This document shows positions 50,855-59,552 of a DNA stretch of 64,000 nt, one piece after another. The number at the start of each line of letters is the position of its first letter. Position 1 is the first letter of the stretch. The notes beneath the pieces are model-generated. The model saw only the letters and a program-made list of their open reading frames with translations. It did no database searches and had not been told where the DNA came from. Source of the stretch: Dryocola sp032051265 (GTDB lineage Bacteria; Pseudomonadota; Gammaproteobacteria; Enterobacterales; Enterobacteriaceae); NCBI GenBank assembly GCA_032051265.1, contig DAMBYU010000010.1:37697-101696 (forward strand), in the 5' to 3' direction. The position numbers were made by a program, and so were the translations under genes.

Positions 50855-51911
50855 GGCTTTGTTGAATAAATCAGATTTCGGGTAAGTCTCCCCCGTAGCG
50901 GGTTGTGTTTTCAGGCAATACGCACGCTTTCAGGTATACCTGCTTTCGTCATTTTGTTCAGCGCTCGTACCAGGGCCATAGCCTCCGCAACCTGACCATC
51001 GTAGTCACGCAGCGTCAGTGAACCCCCGAACAGCTGTTTTACCCGGTACATCGCCGTTTCCGCTATCGAGCGACGGTTGTAATCTGTTGTCCATTTCCAC
51101 CGCGCATTACTCCCGGTCATTCGCTGATTAGCCACTGCACGGTTACGGTCTGCATATTCACCGGGCCAGTAACCCGCACCTTTTCGGGGAGGGATAAGCG
51201 CGCTGATTTTCTTACGCCGCAGTTCATCGTGACATAGCCGGGTATCGTAAGCGCCATCGGCGGCGGCTGACCTGATTTTCCGGTGGGTTTGCCGGATTAA
51301 CCCGGGGAAGGCCTCTGAGTCCGTAACGTTGTTCAGCGACAGGTCAGCGCAGATGATTTCATGTGTTTTACTGTCAACGGCGAGATGCAGCTTACGCCAG
51401 ATACGGCGGCGTTCCTGGCCATGCTTTTTGACTTTCCACTCGCCTTCACCGAAGACCTTCAGCCCGGTGGAATCAATTACCAGGTGTGCGATTTCACCCC
51501 GGGTGGGCGTTTTGAAACTGACATTAACCGACTTTGCCCGCCTGCTGACACAGCTGTAATCCGGGCAGCGTAGCGGAACGTTCATCAGAGAAAAAATGGA
51601 ATCAATAAAGCCCTGCGCAGCCCGCAGGGTCAGCCTGAATACGCGTTTAATGACCAGCACAGTAGTGATGGCAAGGTCAGAATAGCGCTGAGGTCTGCCT
51701 CGTGAAGAAGGTGTTGCTGACTCATACCAGGCCTGAATAGCTTCATCATCCAGCCAGAAAGTTATGGAGCCACGGTTGATGAGGGCTTTATTGTAGGTGG
51801 GCCAGTTGGTGATTTTGAACTTTTGCTTTGCCACGGAACGGTCTGCGTTGTCGGGAAGATACGTGATCTGATCCTTCAACTCAGCAAAAGTTCGATTTAT
51901 TCAACAAAGCC
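50855..51911 (-). mobile_element. IS903-like element (IS5 family), complete
   Basis: 1057 bp, the length of IS903. The 18-bp terminal inverted repeats GGCTTTGTTGAATAAATC (50855-50872) and its reverse complement (51894-51911) are perfect. The 9-bp flanks are ATCAATGAT on the left and ACAGAGCAG on the right and do not match, so this copy lacks the target duplication of a simple insertion. Confidence 0.95.
50911..51834 (-). CDS. IS903-family DDE transposase
   Basis: 307 residues, full family length, from the usual GTG (VAKQKFKITNWPTYNKALIN). DDE residues: Asp in LVIDSTGLK, Asp in AAADGAYD and Glu in SIAETAMYR with the Y-2-R-3-E pattern. The frame is open to 51879 but earlier codons lie outside the known protein. 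Intact and probably active. Confidence 0.95.
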   Translation of the reverse strand: MAKQKFKITNWPTYNKALINRGSITFWLDDEAIQAWYESATPSSRGRPQRYSDLAITTVLVIKRVFRLTLRAAQGFIDSIFSLMNVPLRCPDYSCVSRRAKSVNVSFKTPTRGEIAHLVIDSTGLKVFGEGEWKVKKHGQERRRIWRKLHLAVDSKTHEIICADLSLNNVTDSEAFPGLIRQTHRKIRSAAADGAYDTRLCHDELRRKKISALIPPRKGAGYWPGEYADRNRAVANQRMTGSNARWKWTTDYNRRSIAETAMYRVKQLFGGSLTLRDYDGQVAEAMALVRALNKMTKAGIPESVRIA

Positions 51912-51957
51912 ACAGAGCAGTTCAAATCATGAAATTTTAGCCCGGAAAGTTTTGTTG

Positions 51958-53364
51958 TTACGGTCCCTCTGTTGCCGGCATGATGGCCGTGAACGTAATG
52001 ACATTATCATTCACGGCTACCTGCAGATCGCCTTCATGGGCCAGCAAAATGGACCGCGTAATAGAAAGACCGAGTCCCGCGCCATCCGTATTATGCTGCC
52101 TGGATGCATCGCCCCGGTAAAAACGGTCAAACAGTCGGCCCAGACTTTCCGGTGCAATATCTTCTGTGTGATTGGAAATATGTACAAAGGCCCTGTCCGA
52201 GTTATGCTCTGCTGATACGGATATGGCAGAGCCCGGCAGAGAATATTTTATGGCGTTGGTGATCAGATTACTCAGCGCACGACGCAGCATCAGGCGATCG
52301 CCTCTGACGAGAGCATCACCTTTAAGCTTCAGCGTTTTATGACTTTCACCAGCAAGAGGCTCAAAGAAATCAATCAGTTCTTCGAGCTCTTCGTGTAATG
52401 AGACGTTCTGCTTCTCCAGTATCATCAGGCCATTTTCTGACTTCGCCAGAAAAAGCATGTCGCTGCTCATTCTTGCAAGCCGGCTCAGCTCTTCCAGATT
52501 AGAGAAAAGTACCTCCCGGTAACTGGCTGCATCACGATCCCGGGACAGGGCAACCTGCGTCTGCATCATCAGGTTACTGACAGGCGTACGCAGCTCATGG
52601 GCAATGTCCGATGAAAACTCAGAAAGGCGCCTGAAGGATTTCTCCAGCCTTTCAAGCATGCTGTTGAATTCAGCCGCGGTAGCCATCAGCTCGGCCGGCA
52701 GATGGCGCGCAGGAAGACGTTTACTGAGGTTGTTGATGGTGACAGCGGAGGCCAGACGGTTTAATTCATTCAACGGCTTGAGACCCATCCTTGTGACAAA
52801 CCAGCCCAGTAATACCGAAATGAACATCAGCCCGCCATTGAACCAGAGCAGCCATTTTTTGAGCTGGCTGATAAATTCATCATGAAAGCCGGTATCATAA
52901 GCGGCTGTGATCAGGACATCATGTTGTCCGCCTGCTTTCTGCGCACTGATTTTTCTGACAATAACATTATAACGCCAGCCTTCATCCTCTACTGTCTGCA
53001 TCGTATCCGGATATGCGGCTTCGCTGGCAAAACGTCCGTAAGGAAGCGGAAAACCGGGCGAGGAATAGTCGGCAAGTAACCTGTTATCCGACGTTTTAAT
53101 CGACAGATACAACCCGCTGTGACCTACCATGGCATCGGCAACCTTGCGTGCAAGCGAAGCACTGTCTGGCTGCCCGGAATCAGCTTCACTTTCCAGTAGT
53201 TCGGTTGCCAGCTCAAGCTTTCCTGTCAGCAGTGCGGCATCCTGATGGCGAAAATAGCTGCTCAGGGCAGTAACAAGCAGGACGCTGGAAAGAAGCCAGG
53301 CAGACATCATTACACCGGCAAATATCACGCTCAGCCGTGTAGTCAGGGACCAGTTACGCTTCAC
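51958..53364 (-). CDS. pcoS: Copper-resistance sensor kinase PcoS
   Basis: 468 residues: helix 1 (about 10-33), periplasmic sensor, helix 2 (about 165-188), HAMP, DHp with His in SDIAHELRTPVSN, and ATPase domain (NLITNAIKYS; DGAGLGLSITRS). Length and order next to pcoR match PcoS of the plasmid/Tn7-type pco systems, which phosphorylates PcoR when periplasmic copper rises. Its ATG overlaps the pcoR stop by four bases. The IS903-like element begins 47 bp after its stop, where pcoE lies in the classical cluster. Confidence 0.9.
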   Translation of the reverse strand: MKRNWSLTTRLSVIFAGVMMSAWLLSSVLLVTALSSYFRHQDAALLTGKLELATELLESEADSGQPDSASLARKVADAMVGHSGLYLSIKTSDNRLLADYSSPGFPLPYGRFASEAAYPDTMQTVEDEGWRYNVIVRKISAQKAGGQHDVLITAAYDTGFHDEFISQLKKWLLWFNGGLMFISVLLGWFVTRMGLKPLNELNRLASAVTINNLSKRLPARHLPAELMATAAEFNSMLERLEKSFRRLSEFSSDIAHELRTPVSNLMMQTQVALSRDRDAASYREVLFSNLEELSRLARMSSDMLFLAKSENGLMILEKQNVSLHEELEELIDFFEPLAGESHKTLKLKGDALVRGDRLMLRRALSNLITNAIKYSLPGSAISVSAEHNSDRAFVHISNHTEDIAPESLGRLFDRFYRGDASRQHNTDGAGLGLSITRSILLAHEGDLQVAVNDNVITFTAIMPATEGP

Positions 53365-54041
53365 TCTTCACGTATCTCCAGAACATAACCGATGCCCCGC
53401 ACGGTATGAATGAGCTTTGGCGTAAAGTCGTCATCTACCTTGCTGCGAAGCCGCCTGACGGCAACGTCAATGACATTGGTATCGCTTTCAAAATTAATAT
53501 TCCAGACCAGGGAGGAAAGCAGGTTTCTTGGCAAAACCTCTCCGGTTCGCTGTAACAACAGCTCAAGCAGCACAAACTCTTTTGTAGACAGGTGAATTTT
53601 TTTTCCCGACCGGCTCACGGTCCGGCGGGAGGCGTCCATGATCAGATCTGCAATGCTGTGGTTTCCTGAAGCCTGTGTACGGTTACGCCTGAGCAGCGTG
53701 CGGATGCGGGCCAGAAGCTCGGCAAAATCGAAAGGTTTTAGCAGGTAATCATCCGCGCCCAGATCGAGCCCTTTAATTTTTTCGCTGACGTTATCTCTGG
53801 CCGTCAGGAACAGGACGGGCTCTTCGTGGCGTGCCATGCGCATCTGCTGCAGGATATCCCAGCCATCCATCGAGGGCAGCATGACATCCAGGATTATCAG
53901 GTCATAATGCTGACGCAGAATGTGCTCCAGGCCCTGACGCCCGTCGTTCACCAGGGTCACGTCATAGCCTGCTTCCAGGAGTCCCTGCTTCAGGTAAGTA
54001 CCGGTTTTCAGTTCATCCTCAACAATCAGCATGGTTGTCAT
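53361..54041 (-). CDS. pcoR: Copper-resistance response regulator PcoR
   Basis: 226 residues, OmpR family. Phospho-acceptor Asp in DLIILDVMLPSMDGWD, Lys in YLLKPFDFAE, and DNA-binding domain ending HTVRGIGYVLE. Activates the pco promoters; dyads of the expected type lie between pcoA and the pcoE-like gene at 58313 and 58351. Same size as, but clearly different from, the regulator at 28052. Confidence 0.92.
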   Translation of the reverse strand: MTTMLIVEDELKTGTYLKQGLLEAGYDVTLVNDGRQGLEHILRQHYDLIILDVMLPSMDGWDILQQMRMARHEEPVLFLTARDNVSEKIKGLDLGADDYLLKPFDFAELLARIRTLLRRNRTQASGNHSIADLIMDASRRTVSRSGKKIHLSTKEFVLLELLLQRTGEVLPRNLLSSLVWNINFESDTNVIDVAVRRLRSKVDDDFTPKLIHTVRGIGYVLEIREE

Positions 54042-54066
54042 GGTGCGTTTTTCCTGCAGTTAATTG

Positions 54067-54999
54067 TTACTCCATACCGGTGCCAGGGGACAGGGTGCCC
54101 AGCCAGGCGACAATGGCCAGTATCAGTACCGCTACGGTAAATTCTGTAATAATGCTTTTACGCATCAGTGCAATACCCGCCTTATAGTGGCCCTGAAGCA
54201 GGGCATTTTCCAGCTTTGGCGCAAGCCGGAAGCGGTTGGCAGCAGCCAGCAATAACATCAGAAAAAACAGGGCAGTCTTTATTACCAGCAGCAGGCCGTA
54301 AATGCTTCCCGGCAAAGTGCTCAGTGGCTTTTCTGTGATGAGCACGAAATTAACTACTGCCGTGATCACGATGCTTATCACAATAACCGTGCCGGCACGG
54401 GAAAACCCCGTTAATGCCCCGGACAACTGCAGTGCATAAGCCGCTTTACTGGCTTTTTTTATACTCAGCAGAACGGTAAAAGCCGTCAGGGCTCCTACCC
54501 AGGCACCGGCTGCGGAAAGATGAACAATATCGCTCAACAAATGGACGTAATAGCTCACACCGTCATTCATGGCTGCATGACCGCCCCATGCCAGGGTCGC
54601 CAGCGCAGTACCGCCTGCCAACATCAAAACATAACGTGAAAGTACGGCATTCCTAAGCCGCAGACCGAGCCCGATAAAGGCGATGGCCAGGGCAACGAGC
54701 CGGACGACCCAGCTCATGCCAACAGCGGTCTCGCCGACCACCATTTCAATAATGTGCAGAGTCAGCTCACCGGGGTCACTGACGCCGCTCATGGACTGGG
54801 CAACCAGCAGCATGTTTGCCAGTGACAACACAATCCCGGCAGAAATGAGCGTGAAAAAGAACGACCAGACGCTGAACAAAGATACCGGTTTTTTCAATAC
54901 GCCTTTCAGGGCATAAAGCTCAAATAAAGGCAGGCCAAAAAGAACCATAAGATCAAGGTAAAGAAGAAACCGGATGACAATAAAAGTCTGATCGTTCAT
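54067..54999 (-). CDS. pcoD: Copper-resistance membrane protein PcoD
   Basis: 310 residues, eight or so membrane helices, CopD family (VGMSWVVRLVALAIAFIGLG; DIVHLSAAGAWVGALTAFTV). It works with PcoC in moving copper across the inner membrane, possibly to load PcoA before its export. Starts four bases after the pcoC stop. Confidence 0.92.
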   Translation of the reverse strand: MNDQTFIVIRFLLYLDLMVLFGLPLFELYALKGVLKKPVSLFSVWSFFFTLISAGIVLSLANMLLVAQSMSGVSDPGELTLHIIEMVVGETAVGMSWVVRLVALAIAFIGLGLRLRNAVLSRYVLMLAGGTALATLAWGGHAAMNDGVSYYVHLLSDIVHLSAAGAWVGALTAFTVLLSIKKASKAAYALQLSGALTGFSRAGTVIVISIVITAVVNFVLITEKPLSTLPGSIYGLLLVIKTALFFLMLLLAAANRFRLAPKLENALLQGHYKAGIALMRKSIITEFTVAVLILAIVAWLGTLSPGTGME

Positions 55000-55003
55000 G
55001 GCA

Positions 55004-55384
55004 TTACTTCACGCTAAAGCTGTAGTTGCCGGTACGGGGATGTGTGTCAGATGACACTGCACGCCATTCCACCTTATAAGTCCCGGCGGGCAGCGGTTTT
55101 GCCGGCGTGATAATCATGGTTTTGGGATCGCTGCCGGCCGCAACTTTAGCTGAAACAGGCATTGGCGCATGCGATGACATGCCCGGCATGGCAGTCATTA
55201 TCAGACGTGCGCCAGAGAATTTGGTCACCAGATTTTCGGTGAAGTGAAGCTCTACCTTTGAAGGAGCCGCTACCTGTGCCTTGTCTGCAGGCACTGATGA
55301 AGCCAGTTCAGGATGCGCCTGGACAGCGAAAGCAGTGACAGAAGCCACAACAGCGATGAAATACTTAGCAGATGAATGTTTCAT
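55004..55384 (-). CDS. pcoC: Periplasmic copper-binding protein PcoC
   Basis: 126 residues, exactly the PcoC precursor length. Signal peptide ends VQAHPEL, so mature His1 can bind Cu(II); the Met-rich Cu(I) loop is IMTAMPGMSSHAPMP. CopC beta-barrel end is DTHPRTGNYSFSV. The start at 55384 is fixed by the signal peptide; the frame upstream is not coding. Confidence 0.94.
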   Translation of the reverse strand: MKHSSAKYFIAVVASVTAFAVQAHPELASSVPADKAQVAAPSKVELHFTENLVTKFSGARLIMTAMPGMSSHAPMPVSAKVAAGSDPKTMIITPAKPLPAGTYKVEWRAVSSDTHPRTGNYSFSVK

Positions 55385-55415
55385 TATAATACCTGTCTTG
55401 TTTAAATTAACTGCA

Positions 55416-56324
55416 TCAGAACCACATGCGTGCCCCGAGAAGGAAACGCACTTCGTTATCTTTTTCTTCTTCACGGGCAGCCATATCTGCGGTATTACCG
55501 TAAAGCTGGCTCCAGGAAACCCCGACGTATGGAGCAAACTCACGTTTCACCTCGTAGCGAAGGCGCAGTGAGAGTTCCGTACTGGACAGGCCCTTACCGG
55601 TTTCACGCGCTTCATCATCTTTCCCGTAAATACTGGCTTCAAAGGAAGGCTGCAGGATCAGACGGTTGGTCAGCAGCACATCGTAATCCGCCTCCAGCCT
55701 CAGCGCAGTTCGCCCCTTCTCGCCGGCAAATGCTGTCAGCTCGGTTTCAAAATTGTAAAGCGCCATTCCCTGCAGGCCGGCGGCAAGCCAGGTCTGGGGC
55801 TTTCCGGGCCTGAAATCCTGTCGGGCCCCGGCAACCACATCCCACCAGGGCGTAATGGCATGTCCCCATAGTGCCTGCACTTCCGCGGATTCAGCTTTAC
55901 CGTCGCTGGTTTCGCCTTCGCTGCGGATCCAGAGCCGGTCGATGTCACCCCCAATCCAGCCGCTCACATCCCAGTTAAACCCGCCAGGATCGTTGTTTTT
56001 CTGCCATTCCAGCTGATCGGCAAGCAGAAAATAATTCACGCTGCTGTCATGAATTTTATGACCGTGGACATCCGGAAATGCCGCCTTACGGTCAGCCTCG
56101 GTAACCGGCGGGATGGGCGTTCTGCTTTCTGCTGGCGCAGCGGGTTGCATGGACTCCATACCATCCATCGGCTCCATCCCGCCCATAGCAGGATGATCCA
56201 TCCCTGACATATCATGCTGCGGCATGTTATGCGCTGGCGCGGCATAGACGGGTGTAAACGTCGTTCCGGCAAGTGCAGACCAAACCAGCAATCCTGCCGC
56301 AGAACGCGACACATTCTTTTTCAT
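55416..56324 (-). CDS. pcoB: Outer-membrane copper protein PcoB
   Basis: 302 residues. Signal peptide, then a Met/His-rich tail (HNMPQHDMSGMDHPAMGG) and the CopB beta-barrel (SRTPIPPVTEADRKAAFPDV; LLADQLEWQ; LLTNRLILQPSFE; EFAPYVGVSW; ending LGARMWF with the terminal Phe of outer-membrane barrels). ATG at 56324 chosen by the signal peptide and the 34-bp gap after pcoA. Confidence 0.93.
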   Translation of the reverse strand: MKKNVSRSAAGLLVWSALAGTTFTPVYAAPAHNMPQHDMSGMDHPAMGGMEPMDGMESMQPAAPAESRTPIPPVTEADRKAAFPDVHGHKIHDSSVNYFLLADQLEWQKNNDPGGFNWDVSGWIGGDIDRLWIRSEGETSDGKAESAEVQALWGHAITPWWDVVAGARQDFRPGKPQTWLAAGLQGMALYNFETELTAFAGEKGRTALRLEADYDVLLTNRLILQPSFEASIYGKDDEARETGKGLSSTELSLRLRYEVKREFAPYVGVSWSQLYGNTADMAAREEEKDNEVRFLLGARMWF

Positions 56325-56358
56325 ATCACTCCACCCTGAAACTGACATCAGCAGTACC

Positions 56359-58179
56359 TCATTCAATGACCCGGACTTCACGGAACATGCCCGTTTCCAT
56401 ATGGAAAAGAAGATGGCAGTGATAGGCCCACCGCCCGAGCGCGTCAGCCGTGACGCGATAGCTGCGGCGGGTTCCCGGAGGCATATCAATGGTATGTTTA
56501 CGTACCTGGAAGTTGCCACCCTCGTCTTCAAGATCACTCCACATACCGTGAAGATGAATGGGGTGCGTCATCATGGTGTCGTTGACCAGTACGATGCGAA
56601 CGCGTTCACCATAGCGGAGCGTAACCGGTTCTGAATCTGAGAATTTGATGCCGTTGAAAGACCAGGCAAACTTTTCCATATGGCCCGTAAGGTGCAGTTC
56701 GATGGTGCGGGACGGTTCGCGGCCGTCCGGATCTTCAAACGTACTTTTCAGGTCGGCATAAGTCAGAACCTTCCTGCCGTTATTACGCAGGCCGATGCCC
56801 GGGTCATTTAATTTTGGTGCCGGCATCATCGCCTGCATATCTACCAGAGGGTTACCCGTTTCGGAAGCCGGGTGTTTCTGCATGTCACTCATGCCAGCCA
56901 TGCTTGCGTGATCCATACCGCTCATAGCGCTGTGATCCATTCCCGCCATGCTGTCTGTTGGGGGGGCTGGTACAGCTGAACCATCCATACTCTGCATATC
57001 ACCGCCGTCCATGCCCTGCATCTGACTGTGATCCATCCCGCCCATACTGCCATGATCCATCCCGCCCATGCCCATATCATCCATGGTCAGCCAGGGACGC
57101 GGATCGGGTTTCGGAATCGTTGCAGACAGTCCCTTCCGGACGGCAAGCGTGCCACGTGCATAGCCGCTGCGGTCCATAGACTGAGCAAAAATAGTGTAAG
57201 CGTCATCAGTCGGCTCTACGATCACATCGTAGGTTTCGGCAACGGCGATACGGAACTCATCAACGGACACGGGGGTGACATACTGCCCGTCTGCGGCCAC
57301 GACCGTCATTTTCAGACCGGGAATACGAACGTCAAAATAAGACATGGCCGAGCCGTTAATGAAGCGCAGGCGTACTTTCTCGCCTTTACGGAACAGACCG
57401 GTCCAGTTTTTACCGGGTCCCTGTCCGTTCATCAGGTAGGTGTATGTGAAACCACTGACGTCGGCCAAATCTGTCGGGTTCATCTTCATTTCGGCCCACA
57501 TTTTCCGGTCAGCCAGCGTATTCGCGAGGCCTTTCTCCCGCGCATCACGGAAAAAGTCGGTAGCGGTGGGTTTAGCGAAGTTGTAATAATCTGATTGTTT
57601 TTTCAGTTTTGCGAGAATGTCTGAGGCTTTTTCATCAGACCAGTCGGTCAGCAGCACAACATGCTCGCTGTCCCACTGAAACGGCTCAGGTTCAGCGGCA
57701 TCGATAATAATCGGACCGTATACCCCTTCCTGCTCCTGCAGGCCGGAATGGCTGTGATACCAGTAAGTTCCGTTCTGCTTTATTTTAAAGGAGTAAACAT
57801 ACGTGTCGTCCGGTTCGATCCCGTGAAAACTGAGACCCGGCACGCCGTCCATATTTGCCGGCAGGATAATGCCATGCCAGTGAACAGAGGTCGGCTCTGA
57901 AAGGCGGTTTTTTACCCTTAACGTGACAGTGTCGCCTTCTTTCCAGCGCAGCAGAGGTCCCGGAAGACCCGCATTTATGGTTTTTGCATAACGGGTCTTA
58001 CCGGTGATATTCAGTGGCGTTTCGCCGATAAACAGATCAAAGTCGGTCCCGGCCAGCGTACGGGACTGCATCAGGTTTACCGCCGAAAACGCATCAAACG
58101 TTCTCAGCCCCAGGCCACCCACGAGACCGGTGGCGGTTATCCCTTTAATAAAATTACGTCGTGAACTTTTAAGTTCCAT
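56359..58179 (-). CDS. pcoA: Multicopper oxidase PcoA
   Basis: 606 residues. Tat signal (SSRRNFIKGITATGLVGGLG), three cupredoxin domains, type-2/3 copper ligands HWHGIILP, WYHSHSG and HPIHLHGMW, and the type-1/trinuclear block YHCHLLFHMETGM. An unusually long Met/His/Asp linker (repeats of MGGMDHSQM and MAGMDHS types, residues about 375-430) should bind extra Cu(I). Oxidises periplasmic Cu(I). First gene of pcoABCDRS; two PcoR-type boxes lie upstream. Confidence 0.95.
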   Translation of the reverse strand: MELKSSRRNFIKGITATGLVGGLGLRTFDAFSAVNLMQSRTLAGTDFDLFIGETPLNITGKTRYAKTINAGLPGPLLRWKEGDTVTLRVKNRLSEPTSVHWHGIILPANMDGVPGLSFHGIEPDDTYVYSFKIKQNGTYWYHSHSGLQEQEGVYGPIIIDAAEPEPFQWDSEHVVLLTDWSDEKASDILAKLKKQSDYYNFAKPTATDFFRDAREKGLANTLADRKMWAEMKMNPTDLADVSGFTYTYLMNGQGPGKNWTGLFRKGEKVRLRFINGSAMSYFDVRIPGLKMTVVAADGQYVTPVSVDEFRIAVAETYDVIVEPTDDAYTIFAQSMDRSGYARGTLAVRKGLSATIPKPDPRPWLTMDDMGMGGMDHGSMGGMDHSQMQGMDGGDMQSMDGSAVPAPPTDSMAGMDHSAMSGMDHASMAGMSDMQKHPASETGNPLVDMQAMMPAPKLNDPGIGLRNNGRKVLTYADLKSTFEDPDGREPSRTIELHLTGHMEKFAWSFNGIKFSDSEPVTLRYGERVRIVLVNDTMMTHPIHLHGMWSDLEDEGGNFQVRKHTIDMPPGTRRSYRVTADALGRWAYHCHLLFHMETGMFREVRVIE

Positions 58180-58312
58180 GACTGAGCTCCGGCAAAATTC
58201 ACAGTATCCCGGGAGAAAAAATCTCTCCGCTCCGCAAGCACAAGCCGTGCTTACCGTTCAGGAAGTTTATTTTTTGTTACCGGAAAGCTATCACAGCTGA
58301 AAGACGGGCATG

Positions 58313-58328
58313 ATTACAATTGTGTAAT
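58313..58328. promoter_or_regulatory. PcoR box for pcoA
   Basis: ATTACAATTGTGTAAT: ATTACA-N4-TGTAAT dyad, the cop-box form, about 135 bp before the pcoA ATG. Confidence 0.6.
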
Positions 58329-58349
58329 GTTGGAACTTGCTGTTTTTAC

Positions 58350-58365
58350 ATTACATTTATGTCAT
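58350..58365. promoter_or_regulatory. PcoR box for the pcoE-like gene
   Basis: ATTACATTTATGTCAT: ATTACA-N4-TGTCAT, the same arms as the neighbouring box, about 100 bp before the divergent pcoE-like ATG. Confidence 0.6.
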
Positions 58366-58465
58366 TTTCGAGCGGAGGCATTTTTCTCCTGTACGATAAA
58401 AATGACTGAAGCCGGAGAGCGTCCGGCCCGCCATTATTTAACTTTTACTCGTAAGGACAGCCGAC

Positions 58466-58696
58466 ATGAAAAAATTAATGTTTGTTTCTCTTCTGGCCCT
58501 GTTTTCTGCCTCATCAGTATGGGCACAGCCGCATCCTGTTTCAGAGCCGGACGGTCAGGTAACTAACAACGCTGTTGCCATGATGAATGAACATGAGCGT
58601 GCCATCCTGGCGCACCAGAGTATGGATAATGCAAATTCTGCAGCACATCAGAGCATCATTGATATGCACCGAAGGATGATGCAGCAGGAAAAATAA
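58466..58696 (+). CDS. Short PcoE/SilE-like periplasmic metal-binding protein
   Basis: 76 residues: signal peptide (MKKLMFVSLLALFSASSVWA) and a mature peptide rich in Met and His (MMNEHERAILAHQSMDNANS, then AAHQSIIDMHRRMMQQ). It matches the C-terminal NEHEKA...HQ...MH segment of PcoE/SilE but is about half their length, with only one such block. PcoE-type proteins bind copper or silver in the periplasm and are strongly induced. Here it is divergent from pcoA instead of following pcoS. Confidence 0.75.
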   Translation: MKKLMFVSLLALFSASSVWAQPHPVSEPDGQVTNNAVAMMNEHERAILAHQSMDNANSAAHQSIIDMHRRMMQQEK

Positions 58697-58706
58697 GGGG
58701 TTGCAC

Positions 58707-58739
58707 CGGACAGAAGATTCTCCCGGTATCTTCTGTCCG
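58707..58739 (+). terminator. Terminator after the pcoE-like gene
   Basis: CGGACAGAAGAT (58707-58718) pairs with ATCTTCTGTCCG (58728-58739), then TTTCTG. Confidence 0.85.
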
Positions 58740-58830
58740 TTTCTGTCACTGCTCCGGGATGCGGTTGTGTTTTACCCTCATCGTTAATGCTTTTTCCGGT
58801 AAATCTTCTTTCAAGGCCTACGTGAGCCGG

Positions 58831-58858
58831 CCCGTCTTGCTGCGACGGGCTCTTTTTA
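58831..58858 (+). terminator. Orphan terminator
   Basis: GCCCGTC (58831-58837) pairs with GACGGGC (58845-58851), followed by TCTTTTT. No gene lies between it and the previous terminator. Confidence 0.75.
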
Positions 58859-58985
58859 CCGCCTTCCCGCTTTCCGCATCGTTAAACTGCCGCCCATGCT
58901 GAATACAGCGGTATTTTGCGGCAATGAAGATTCTGTACTAGGCTTATTACGTATTCGCAAATAAGCTAAGTTAAGAGAGGAAAAT

Positions 58986-59312
58986 ATGTCAGAACAATAT
59001 CGCAACTGCATTGAAGCCTGCTATATCTGTGCCGCCACCTGTGATTACTGTGCCACGTCATGCCTTAAAGAACCTCAGCTGGAGATGATGCGTGAATGCA
59101 TAAGGCTGGACATGCAGTGCGCAAGCATCTGCCGGATAGCGGCAAATTTAATGTCGCTTGAAAGCGAATTTGCTCCCGAACTCTGCAGAGTTTGTGCAGA
59201 AATTTGCCAGAAATGTGGTGATGAGTGCGCCCGACATGAGCATGAACACTGTAAAAAATGCGCAGAAGCATGCCATCATTGTGCTCAGGAGTGCAGAAAT
59301 ATGGCAGCATAA
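58986..59312 (+). CDS. Four-helix-bundle copper storage protein (Csp3-like)
   Basis: 108 residues with 19 Cys in CxxxC and CxxC spacing along amphipathic helices (CIEACYICAATCDYCATSC; ELCRVCAEICQKCGDEC; HCKKCAEACHHCAQEC). No signal peptide, so it is the cytosolic Csp3 type, which packs Cu(I) inside a tetrameric helix bundle. AGAGAGGAAA precedes the ATG. Its place next to pco supports a copper role. Confidence 0.9.
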   Translation: MSEQYRNCIEACYICAATCDYCATSCLKEPQLEMMRECIRLDMQCASICRIAANLMSLESEFAPELCRVCAEICQKCGDECARHEHEHCKKCAEACHHCAQECRNMAA

Positions 59313-59498
59313 CTTTTCTGTCATCTGCGGTACGAAGCAAGGGACAGCTACTTCATGCGCCGGAAAGCTGTAAATTGGCGTCGCCAGCCCTGCCTGGCCC
59401 TTCGCGGGAAAAACGCAGTTGTAGCAGATAATGCGCAACAAAAGCCCGGCCTGCCTGAACGTGCCCTGTAAGCTGTTCTGGTGGCGAGAGTTCTGGTG

Positions 59499-59518
59499 CG
59501 CGCGAAAAGCGGACATTT
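59499..59518 (+). repeat. Dispersed dyad repeat, copy K (end of second half)
   Basis: GCGCGAAAAGCGGACATTTT matches the end of copy I. Lies between the Csp gene and the dead ATPase. Confidence 0.45.
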
Positions 59519-59552
59519 TCTGCAGTACCCACCTGACGGGCAGCAGATCCGG

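Noticed and set aside
54662..56537. Long open frames on both strands inside pcoB, pcoC and the POT gene
   Set aside because: They are antisense or alternate-frame shadows of strongly supported genes.
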